DNA of 5,080 nucleotides from Deltaproteobacteria bacterium. GTDB lineage: Bacteria > Desulfobacterota > B13-G15 > RBG-16-54-18. Below the pieces are notes generated by a model. The model made no database searches and had not been told where the DNA came from. It saw nothing but the letters and a program-made list of their open reading frames with translations. This document shows positions 1 through 5,080 of this stretch, in pieces; positions within the stretch are counted from its first letter, which is position 1, and the number at the start of each line of letters is the position of its first letter. Both the position numbers and the translations under genes were made by a program. The stretch covers positions 1-5,080 of the forward strand of contig QMLM01000133.1 of the NCBI GenBank assembly GCA_003646745.1, given 5' to 3'.

Positions 1-557
1 GCCACCCTTAGCCAAAAGTCATAGTCTTCACAGACGGGCAGCTGCGGGTCAAAGTGACCGACCTGTGCAAAAAGACCTCTGCGCACAAGGGCTGATGAAG
101 GGCTGATGATACATAGCGGAAGGCAGTGAGGATAGATCCAACCTGAATATTTGGCGTGTTTCTTCTTGGGATTGACCCTCACCCCCCGTCTGATCCAGAT
201 CTCGTCGGTATAGCAGAGCTGAACCTCGGGGTGCTGATCCATAAAGGTAACTTGTATCTGTAGCTTTTTCGGCAGCCAGAGATCATCGGAATCCAAGAAG
301 GCAACCAATTCCCCTCGGGCGATTTCAATACCCTTATTGCGGGCTGCACTGACCCCCTGATGGGGCTGATAGGTATATATCAAACGGCTGCCATATCTCT
401 TGATAGCCTCTTCCGTGCCATCAGTAGAGCCATCGTCCACTACTATTAACTCAAAATCGCTATAGGTCTGGGCAAGGACAGATTCTACCGCCTCCAGAAG
501 AAGCGTCCTTCTGTTATAGGTGGGTATTATCACCGAAACCCGAGGTATTCGGGTCAT
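1..557 (-). CDS. Family 2 glycosyltransferase (C-terminus beyond window edge)
   Basis: This is an inverting GT-A fold glycosyltransferase that would transfer a sugar from a nucleotide-sugar donor. The acceptor (surface polysaccharide, lipid or protein glycan) cannot be read from the sequence. The 185 visible residues carry the family hallmarks: VSVIIPTYNR at residues 7-16, VVDDGSTDGT at 39-48, the metal-binding DxD-type FLDSDD around 87-92, and an acidic CEDYDFWLRV at 176-185 where GT2 enzymes place the catalytic-base region. No signal peptide or membrane segment is visible. The ATG overlaps the stop of the upstream adenine-deaminase-like gene as ATGA, and no good Shine-Dalgarno precedes it, so translation is probably coupled to that gene. 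The frame is open to the window edge, so the C-terminal part is missing. A single GT2 gene can belong to many pathways, so I give no symbol. Confidence 0.93.
   Translation of the reverse strand, partial: MTRIPRVSVIIPTYNRRTLLLEAVESVLAQTYSDFELIVVDDGSTDGTEEAIKRYGSRLIYTYQPHQGVSAARNKGIEIARGELVAFLDSDDLWLPKKLQIQVTFMDQHPEVQLCYTDEIWIRRGVRVNPKKKHAKYSGWIYPHCLPLCIISPSSALVRRGLFAQVGHFDPQLPVCEDYDFWLRV
554..557 (-). promoter_or_regulatory. ATGA stop-start overlap coupling two genes
   Basis: The stop codon TGA of the adenine-deaminase-like gene and the ATG of the glycosyltransferase share bases as ATGA. The 20 nt before this ATG hold no clear Shine-Dalgarno sequence. Termination-reinitiation coupling is therefore the likely way the glycosyltransferase is translated, which is an inference from the overlap geometry. 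Confidence 0.75.
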
Positions 558-2317
558 GAGAGGATAAGATCCACAATCTCCCTTTTGCGGATATCGACTA
601 ATCCTTTATCGGTCAACCGCAGATAAGGGAGGCCAGTGAAAACCAGGGTCTGTAGGGTGAGAAAAGGGCGGGGGACGGTACACCCCAAAATCCTGCACCC
701 CTCCTCCACATCTGTCAACCGCTTGGCAATTTCCTCCAGCCGCATATCAGAGATGATTCCACATATAGGCATGGGAAATTCCGCAATCACCCCCTCCCCT
801 TTCACCACGATAAAACCTCCTTGATGCTCGATGAGGCGATTTGTGGCCAAAGCCATCTCCTTCTCCGTAACCCCCACGACTAAAATATTGTTGGTATCCC
901 AGATGAGGCTGGTAGCCACAGCCCCTTTCTTGATCCCCAGACCATGGACAAATCCGAGGCTCCGCTGCAGCCTGCAACTATGTTTGTAGATATGGGCCAT
1001 TTTGATGATATCTACTTCTGGATGGGAGGGGATATTCCCCTGTTGCCCCTGCAGTTCGGCCCGCATCTCCTTGGTGATGGTCTCATTGATGATATCTATT
1101 ACCCTCACCTGGGCCCTCTGCCTTGAAAAGGGGATGCGGAAATCCTCCTCTTGCACTCCCGCCAGGGCGAAGGTGTGATAGGCGGGATCAGGATAACGAT
1201 GGCGAGGAGGATCTTCAACCAATCTCCCCTCCTCGGCCACTACCGCTCCATCCTTGATCACCTTTTTGACCACCACCTCCCGCAGGTCAGATAGCAGAAG
1301 AAGATCAGCGATCCTGCCTGGGGCTATTCCACCTAACTCCCGCAAACCGAAGTAATTGGCGGGGTTGATCGTAACCATCTGGATGGCCGTAATTGGGTCA
1401 AACCCGCAGGAGATGGCACGACGCACCAGCTCATCCATACATCCATGTTGGATCAACATCTGGGGGTCAGCCAGATCTGTGCAGAGCATCACCCCCCTCA
1501 GATCCAGCCCTAAGTCCTTGATAGGAGAGATGGCTTCCAGCTCTCTCCTGATATAGCCTTCCCTGATCATGACCCCCATTCCCAACCTCAACCTCTCCAG
1601 GGCCTCCTGGGCATTGGTGGCTTCATGACAAGATAATGTCCCTGCAGCGCAATAGGCGATCAGCTTCTCGCCTCTGGCGCCTGCGGCATGGCCTTCCCTT
1701 GTCTTTCCCAATTGCTGGGCCAGAGCATACCTTTCCATAGCCCTCTCATCCATATCTGTGACCCTGGGCCAGTAAGTCTCCCCTATCCCCAGAACAAAAT
1801 CTTCTTTGATCAGACCCTGAAAGTCACGAAAGGAGAATCCCTTGCTGGTCTCATACTCGGGAAAAGGAGGGATCATGGAGGGGGCTAAAATGAATATGCG
1901 CAGAGGCAGCCTGCGAGAGTCCTCGATGAACCACTCCACGCCATCTCTGCCAGCGGCATTGGCGATCATGGCCGACTCAGAGACAGCAGTGGTGTTCCCG
2001 TGAGGGACGGCATAGCGGACATATTCAGCACACTGGAAGATGCTGTCCAGATGGGTGTGAGGATCAATAAACCCTGGGGTAACATACATTCCATGGGCAT
2101 CGATGACTTTGGTAGCATCACCTATTAGATGACGGGGATCCTCCCCCACATAGACGATCCTGTCCCCTTTTATCCCCACCGAAAAGTTGCGCTGTATCTC
2201 AGCGGTATAGACATTGACCAACGAACCGTTGAGGACTACTAAATCTGCCTTCTCTTGCCCCAAGGCAGCCTTTACCCGCCTCCCTATCCCCTTGCCTTCC
2301 TCTTTACCTGGGTGCAT
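554..2317 (-). CDS. Divergent adenine-deaminase-like amidohydrolase (Ade family)
   Basis: The gene encodes 587 residues with the two-part Ade layout: an amidohydrolase TIM barrel with small beta domain (about 25-370), then the adenine-deaminase C-terminal domain (about 405-575). Canonical Ade hydrolyses adenine to hypoxanthine and ammonia in purine salvage. Metal-ligand candidates are present: H87 and H89 in DPHTHLD, E180 in GIGETYW, H210 in REGHAAG, H231 in SCHEATN, and D281 in CTDLADP. Nearby residues typical of true Ade are changed. The usual TDD is TDL at 280-282, GLAEMMN is GIGETYW, and the C-terminal HDxHN is WDTNN at 473-477. It is therefore probably a metal-dependent deaminase or hydrolase of this family, but adenine as substrate is uncertain. 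The ATG is supported by a GGAG at 2326-2329, 8 nt upstream. It lies 39 bp after the shortened carboxyltransferase gene and overlaps the glycosyltransferase gene by 4 bp. The length is normal for the family. Confidence 0.9.
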   Translation of the reverse strand: MHPGKEEGKGIGRRVKAALGQEKADLVVLNGSLVNVYTAEIQRNFSVGIKGDRIVYVGEDPRHLIGDATKVIDAHGMYVTPGFIDPHTHLDSIFQCAEYVRYAVPHGNTTAVSESAMIANAAGRDGVEWFIEDSRRLPLRIFILAPSMIPPFPEYETSKGFSFRDFQGLIKEDFVLGIGETYWPRVTDMDERAMERYALAQQLGKTREGHAAGARGEKLIAYCAAGTLSCHEATNAQEALERLRLGMGVMIREGYIRRELEAISPIKDLGLDLRGVMLCTDLADPQMLIQHGCMDELVRRAISCGFDPITAIQMVTINPANYFGLRELGGIAPGRIADLLLLSDLREVVVKKVIKDGAVVAEEGRLVEDPPRHRYPDPAYHTFALAGVQEEDFRIPFSRQRAQVRVIDIINETITKEMRAELQGQQGNIPSHPEVDIIKMAHIYKHSCRLQRSLGFVHGLGIKKGAVATSLIWDTNNILVVGVTEKEMALATNRLIEHQGGFIVVKGEGVIAEFPMPICGIISDMRLEEIAKRLTDVEEGCRILGCTVPRPFLTLQTLVFTGLPYLRLTDKGLVDIRKREIVDLILS

Positions 2318-2356
2318 ACCATTGTCTCCACACTTAAGCTCAAACCATTAGCTAAC

Positions 2357-2746
2357 TTATTTCCGCATGGCATATTTCTTTTTGAGAAATTCCAGCCCGG
2401 TTTGAGGGTATAGGGCATAAGTGAGGATATCTTTCATCGTGCGAGCGATCCCCACATCATCTGGATAGTTTCTATATCCAACCAAGTTCTGGCCGCGAAG
2501 AAGCATCTGTAAGGGAGTATGGGGCATGAGCTTTCTTAAGGTCTGAAGTTTCTCCCAGGGGTCTTCGTTGAGGAACCGAAGGCAGACATCAAAGGTTGCA
2601 CCGCCCCACACCTCCATGGAGTGAAAACCCACCTTATCCATCTCTGGGGCGATGGGCACCATATCCTCGGTACGCAGCCGCGTGGCAAGGATCGATTGGT
2701 GGCCATCCCTGAAAGTCGTATCGGTAATACGAAGGGGTGAAGTCAT
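2357..2746 (-). pseudogene. Internally deleted carboxyltransferase (oadA/pycB-type) relic
   Basis: The full-length relative is the carboxyltransferase subunit of oxaloacetate decarboxylase (OadA) or pyruvate carboxylase (PycB), usually about 450-650 residues. Only 129 codons remain. Residues 5-98 match the family N-terminus strongly: ITDTTFRDGHQS at 7-18, LATRLRTEDM at 20-29, MEVWGGATFDVCLRFLNEDP at 44-63, and LQMLLRGQNLVGYR at 79-92. From about residue 99 the protein jumps to what looks like the family C-terminal segment, DILTYALYPQTGLEFLKKKY at 106-125. The join is in frame near 2453-2445. The missing middle carries the family's carboxylated lysine and HxH metal ligands, so carboxyl transfer is not expected; no biotin domain is present. 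AGGAG at 2755-2759, 8 nt before the ATG, and a promoter upstream mean it may still be expressed. Alternatives are an assembly collapse in the source sequence or a retained small protein of unknown role. Confidence 0.85.
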
Positions 2747-2909
2747 CTAATCATCTCCTATCTAGTTCCTCTTTTGGCGCCGTCAGCCAGAACTTTCGGC
2801 TTTAAAAAACAGGGTTCGTGAATAGTAGCAAAGGGAACAAATTTCTGTCAATACCCTTCGGGTGGCATATCTTGCAGGATTTAAAAGAGATAAAATGACC
2901 GTTATTTCT
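2747..2909. other. Intergenic region between larE and the shortened carboxyltransferase gene
   Basis: This 163 bp stretch separates the two probable transcription units. Besides the putative promoter it contains only weak features: a 4-bp stem ACCC/GGGT with a 3-nt loop at 2853-2863, and a T-run on the minus strand near 2805-2810 without a convincing GC-rich stem before it. I see no intrinsic terminator for larE and no coding remnant of the missing carboxyltransferase middle, so read-through from larE into the next unit is possible. Confidence 0.6.
2822..2851 (-). promoter_or_regulatory. Putative sigma70-type promoter for the downstream three-gene unit
   Basis: Reading the minus strand, a perfect -35 box TTGACA (2851-2846) is followed after 18 bp by TACTAT (2827-2822). 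The second element matches the TATAAT consensus at 4 of 6 positions, including the critical first two and last bases. It lies in the only sizeable intergenic gap (2747-2909) and would start transcription near 2815, leaving an untranslated leader of roughly 65-70 nt before the shortened carboxyltransferase gene. I see no clear riboswitch fold or operator in that leader. Confidence 0.5.
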
Positions 2910-3689
2910 TCAAAAGCCCCTCTTGCCGCCTTTGTATCCCTCTAAGTCAAGGGTTATCCTTCGAAACCCTATATCGCCGAGTTGACGGGAGATGTTCTCC
3001 CGAAGGTCAAAGATCCTCTTGATATCCTCTTTAGGGACTTCTATGCAGGCGATATCCTTTGGGATCAGGCGTACCCTGACTAGTCCAAGGCCCAAATTTC
3101 GCATAAAGGTCTCAGCCTTCTCTATCGTCCTCAACTTTTCCAAGGTAATAGGCTCTCCATAAGAAATCCTGGTGGCAAAGCAGGCACAAGGAGGGCGGTC
3201 AAACCCGGGAATGTCATAAGCCTTGGAGTACTCCCGGATATTATCTTTGGTAAACCCGAGCTCTAGCAAGGGTGTCTTGACCTTCATCTCTTCCTCTGCC
3301 CTCATCCCGGGACGAAAATCTAACTGGTCGCTGGCGTTGGTCCCAGTGAGGAGAGGGACATCTGGTGGAATCTCAGCATTAATTACTTTAAGGATCCTTT
3401 TCTTACAAAAATAACACCTCTGGGTAGTGTTAGAGGTAAACTGCTCGTCGTCAAGGATAAAGGAACCATCCAACAAGAAGTGCCTTATCCCTCTGGTGCG
3501 GCAAAATTCTGCGCCGAATTCCACTTCCCAGAGGGGAGTCAGGGGGGATCTAATCGTAATAGCCAACACCTTTTCTTCCCCTAAGACCCTAGCACTCATG
3601 GCCAAAAGAAAAGTAGAGTCCACCCCTCCAGAATAGGCAACAGCCACTCTTTTGAGTCTTTCAATATAATTTTCTAATTCTTTTATCAC
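2910..3689 (-). CDS. larE: LarE-type ATP-dependent sulfur insertase (nickel-pincer cofactor)
   Basis: LarE activates the carboxylates of pyridinium-3,5-biscarboxylic acid mononucleotide by adenylation and inserts sulfur, a cytosolic step in making the nickel-pincer nucleotide cofactor of lactate racemase and related LarA enzymes. The 259 residues show the PP-loop SGGVDS at 20-25, TGTNASDQLDFRPG at 115-128, TPLLELGFTKDNIR at 139-152, the active-site cysteine region CACFATRISYG at 168-178, and the C-terminal LDLEGYKGG at 248-256. C170 aligns with the sacrificial cysteine of Lactobacillus LarE. C92 and C95 (RCYFCK) form a CxxC which, with that cysteine, resembles LarE proteins reported to hold a [4Fe-4S] cluster. 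The start is GTG: an in-frame TGA only 6 bp upstream (the stop of the previous gene) rules out an earlier start. No larA, larB or larC lies in the window, so the final target enzyme is unknown. A related sulfur-transfer reaction on another substrate cannot be excluded. Confidence 0.9.
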   Translation of the reverse strand: MIKELENYIERLKRVAVAYSGGVDSTFLLAMSARVLGEEKVLAITIRSPLTPLWEVEFGAEFCRTRGIRHFLLDGSFILDDEQFTSNTTQRCYFCKKRILKVINAEIPPDVPLLTGTNASDQLDFRPGMRAEEEMKVKTPLLELGFTKDNIREYSKAYDIPGFDRPPCACFATRISYGEPITLEKLRTIEKAETFMRNLGLGLVRVRLIPKDIACIEVPKEDIKRIFDLRENISRQLGDIGFRRITLDLEGYKGGKRGF

Positions 3690-3695
3690 CTGCCT

Positions 3696-4064
3696 TCATC
3701 TCCTCTTCAATTCCTTGTAAATACATCTGTCCATTACTGCCTTTAATCCACTACCCTTTGCTCGTTGGAAGGCATGCTGGCTTACAATTCCCTCCTGCAT
3801 CCAAATGGCCTTCACGCCCTTTTCCATCGCCTCTTCTACTACAGGAGGCACCTCCTGGGCTCGGCGGAAAACGAGGACAAGATCTATCGTCCCTGGCACC
3901 TCTTTTACGCTACCATAACACCTTTGGCCGTGGATCTCCTTTTCCCCTGGCCTTATCGGTATCACCTCATACCCCCTATCCAGCAGAAATCCCATTATCC
4001 AGTGGCTGGGACGGTCTGCTTTCGGTGACGCACCGACTACCGCGATCCTCCTACAGTTTTCCAA
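3696..4064 (-). CDS. CoA-binding Rossmann protein, YccU type
   Basis: This small cytosolic protein belongs to the CoA_binding_2 (YccU-like) family, whose members bind coenzyme A in a Rossmann fold. Their physiological role is not established. Visible motifs are IAVVGASPKADRPSH at residues 7-21 (nucleotide-binding loop), GYEVIPIRPGE at 31-41, IDLVLVFRRAQEVP at 60-73, KAIWMQEGIV at 85-94 and VMDRCIYKE at 110-118, all in the family order. At 122 residues it is somewhat shorter than usual (about 135-140) because the N-terminal helix is missing from the callable ORF. The only usable start is TTG at 4064, with no good Shine-Dalgarno, 8 bp after the MOSC stop; reinitiation is the simplest explanation. 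The same frame upstream of TTG encodes a helix-like DIDWI sequence that fits the family N-terminus but has no ATG, GTG or TTG. The true start is therefore uncertain, while the family assignment is firm. Confidence 0.88.
   Translation of the reverse strand: MENCRRIAVVGASPKADRPSHWIMGFLLDRGYEVIPIRPGEKEIHGQRCYGSVKEVPGTIDLVLVFRRAQEVPPVVEEAMEKGVKAIWMQEGIVSQHAFQRAKGSGLKAVMDRCIYKELKRR
3700..3705 (-). promoter_or_regulatory. Ribosome binding site supporting the larE GTG start
   Basis: GAGGAG lies 10 nt before the GTG and is embedded in the last codons of the CoA-binding gene. An ATG right after it opens a frame of only about a dozen codons, so it is not the larE start. The layout indicates co-translation of the two genes. 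Confidence 0.6.
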
Positions 4065-4072
4065 TATCCAGT

Positions 4073-4513
4073 CTATGTCTCTGCGTAGGCCGCGGCCCCA
4101 CCTATCCCTACCTCATCTCCCACCATAATCTCACCTCCTTCAAGCACCACGGCAAAAACCCCTTTTTTCTGCATGATACAATCCCCCAATCTGTAATATA
4201 TGGAGCATCTCGATGGACAAATCTTTCCACGCTGGGTTATCTGGAGCCGCACATCCTGCCCAATCCTCAATATCGTACCTTCCTCCAGCTCTAAGATATC
4301 CATTCCCTCTATATCAATGTTCTCGCCATATCCCCCATAGGGAACCCCTCCCAAGGCCTCAACGGGTAAAAGGCTTATTTGCCTGTCGCAAGTCCCTGCA
4401 TGGACATCTCCTACCACGCCCCATCCTGGCCTCAATATCGCTTTTTCCTTCACAGGGGTCTTGCCCTCACCTTTTTTATCCCCGATATTTATAGACGCTA
4501 CGGTTCCCCTCAC
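4073..4513 (-). CDS. Small standalone MOSC-domain protein
   Basis: The 146 residues are a single MOSC domain, the beta-barrel fold found at the C-terminus of molybdenum cofactor sulfurases and in YiiM/YuaD-like proteins. These are thought to carry sulfur on a conserved cysteine or to act with molybdenum cofactor. The motifs are VASINIGDKKGEGKTPV at 5-21, GVVGDVHAG at 32-40, RQISLLPVEAL at 44-54, YGENIDIEG at 62-70, LEEGTILRIG at 76-85, and the cysteine region RGKICPSRC at 95-103 followed by GDC at 110-112. C99 sits where the family's conserved cysteine is expected. There is no signal peptide or partner domain. The GTG start is fixed by AAGGAGG 8 nt upstream. It sits 28 bp after cysE and 8 bp before the CoA-binding gene, within a sulfur-themed operon that also contains larE. 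The substrate is unknown. A role in molybdenum cofactor maturation, or as sulfur carrier for a neighbour, is inference. Confidence 0.9.
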   Translation of the reverse strand: MRGTVASINIGDKKGEGKTPVKEKAILRPGWGVVGDVHAGTCDRQISLLPVEALGGVPYGGYGENIDIEGMDILELEEGTILRIGQDVRLQITQRGKICPSRCSIYYRLGDCIMQKKGVFAVVLEGGEIMVGDEVGIGGAAAYAET

Positions 4514-4521
4514 CTTTTCTG

Positions 4522-4528
4522 CCTCCTT
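4522..4528 (-). promoter_or_regulatory. Strong Shine-Dalgarno fixing the MOSC GTG start
   Basis: AAGGAGG, a near-perfect match to the 16S rRNA tail, lies 8 nt before the GTG at 4513. It is the strongest ribosome binding site in the window and suggests the MOSC protein is initiated independently of cysE. Confidence 0.8.
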
Positions 4529-4541
4529 GCCTTCGGGTTGG

Positions 4542-5080
4542 TTACTTCGAATACTTCCCCTTTTCCCAGCTCAGCTTTTCTATCTTTCCCTCCAGCTCCT
4601 CTACCCTCTTTGACAGCCAGTCTAAGGCATCTTTAACAGGATCGGGGATAAGGTGATGGTTGAGGTCCACAGGCTCCTTTATCTTATGCTCTCCCGCAGG
4701 CTTAGCAGGAATTCCTGTGGCGGTGGTATAGGGGGGAATGTCTTTCAAGACCACGGAACCTGCACCTATCTTGCACCCCTCACCTATATTTACGGGACCA
4801 AGGACAATCCCACCAGCTCCGATGACTACCTTGCTTCCTATGGTGGGGTGCCTCTTTTCCTTCTTCAATGATACCCCACCTAAGACCACTCCTTGATAAA
4901 TGGTCACATCATCCCCTATCTCCGAGGTCTCTCCTATGACGACCCCGGCACCATGGTCGATAAAAAACCTCCTGCCTATTTGAGCGCCAGGATGGATCTC
5001 TATGCCTGTGAGGAAACGATTGATATGGGAAAGCAGACGAGCCACGAAACGAAACCCTTTAACCCAGAGAAAATGGGCGA
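4542..5080 (-). CDS. cysE: Serine O-acetyltransferase (N-terminus beyond window edge)
   Basis: CysE acetylates L-serine with acetyl-CoA to O-acetylserine, the committed step of cysteine synthesis in the cytosol. The left-handed beta-helix hexapeptide core is clear: TGIEIHPGAQIG, then FFIDHGAGVVIGET containing the catalytic Asp-His pair, IGDDVTIYQGVVLGG, KRHPTIG, VVIGAGGIVLGPVNIG, and IGAGSVVLKDIPPYTTATGIPAKP. A GTG at 5045 could be taken as a start, but the same frame continues upstream to the edge with AHFLWVKGFRF, which matches the CysE helix just before ARLLS. The gene is therefore cut by the window, lacking roughly 40-60 N-terminal residues. After the core comes a helical, coiled-coil-like tail (PVKDALDWLSKRVEELEGKI). 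It ends in lysine rather than the terminal isoleucine used to dock into CysK, so a classical cysteine synthase complex is doubtful. MOSC follows 28 bp downstream. Confidence 0.95.
   Translation of the reverse strand, partial: AHFLWVKGFRFVARLLSHINRFLTGIEIHPGAQIGRRFFIDHGAGVVIGETSEIGDDVTIYQGVVLGGVSLKKEKRHPTIGSKVVIGAGGIVLGPVNIGEGCKIGAGSVVLKDIPPYTTATGIPAKPAGEHKIKEPVDLNHHLIPDPVKDALDWLSKRVEELEGKIEKLSWEKGKYSK

Noticed and set aside
88..109. Perfect 11-bp tandem repeat AGGGCTGATGA x2 inside the glycosyltransferase gene
   Set aside because: An 11-bp duplication would shift the frame, but the reading frame continues with family-like residues on both sides (PLCIISPSS then ALVRR). The repeat is therefore a chance product of Ser/Pro codons.
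747..977. 76-codon minus-strand frame inside the adenine-deaminase-like gene
   Set aside because: It is a shifted-frame shadow of the C-terminal domain coding sequence. The main frame there shows clear family motifs.
2348..2355. Palindrome TTAGCTAA between the carboxyltransferase relic and the adenine-deaminase-like gene
   Set aside because: It is 8 bp, AT-rich and isolated, so it could easily arise by chance. There is no second copy or neighbouring promoter element to suggest an operator.
2853..2863. Small hairpin ACCC-loop-GGGT after larE as an intrinsic terminator
   Set aside because: The stem is only 4 bp with a 3-nt loop, and no T-run follows it on the minus strand.
3758..4294. 178-codon open frame on the plus strand
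   Set aside because: It lies antisense to the CoA-binding and MOSC genes, both firmly assigned by motifs. Its translation is rich in Pro, Ser and Leu with no recognisable domain, and it has no good ribosome binding site.
5043..5045. GTG as the start of cysE
   Set aside because: The frame stays open upstream to the window edge and encodes residues matching the CysE N-terminal helix (AHFLW...), so this GTG is an internal valine.

Overview
The window is a compact, fully minus-strand gene block with about 50% GC by eye. Transcription runs from the high-coordinate end to the low end. In that order the genes are: serine O-acetyltransferase cysE (N-terminus cut by the window edge), a small MOSC-domain protein, a YccU-type CoA-binding protein, a LarE-type sulfur-insertion PP-loop enzyme, a strongly shortened carboxyltransferase gene (oadA/pycB type), a divergent adenine-deaminase-like amidohydrolase, and a family 2 glycosyltransferase (C-terminus cut by the window edge). 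I see no RNA genes, mobile elements or CRISPR arrays. The longest stretch without a gene is the 163 bp at 2747-2909.

The gene set suggests an anaerobic bacterium. LarE (nickel-pincer cofactor), an OadA/PycB-like carboxyltransferase and a standalone adenine-deaminase-like enzyme are common in Desulfobacterota/Syntrophobacterales-like and thermophilic anaerobe genomes. Frequent AGG and ATA codons, GTG/TTG starts and very tight spacing fit this. Taxonomy cannot be fixed from this window alone.

Region 1 (5080 to 2910) is a probable operon, cysE - MOSC - CoA-binding - larE, with gaps of 28, 8 and 6 bp. Three of the four products handle sulfur: cysteine precursor synthesis, a MOSC fold of the type that binds sulfur on cysteine, and a sulfur insertase. 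The fourth is a CoA-binding Rossmann protein.

Region 2 (2909 to 2747) is the only sizeable intergenic gap. It holds a credible sigma70-like promoter (perfect TTGACA, 18 bp spacer, TACTAT) pointing at the next gene.

Region 3 (2746 to 1) is a second probable transcription unit. It begins with a 129-codon carboxyltransferase relic in which the N-terminal ~98 residues are joined in frame to the C-terminal ~30 residues, with the whole catalytic middle missing. The adenine-deaminase-like gene follows after 39 bp. The glycosyltransferase then overlaps it by 4 bp (ATGA).

The main points for follow-up are the internally deleted carboxyltransferase, the divergent adenine-deaminase-like enzyme with altered active-site-region motifs, the sulfur-themed operon, and the CoA-binding gene whose conserved N-terminal helix seems to be encoded upstream of any usable start codon.
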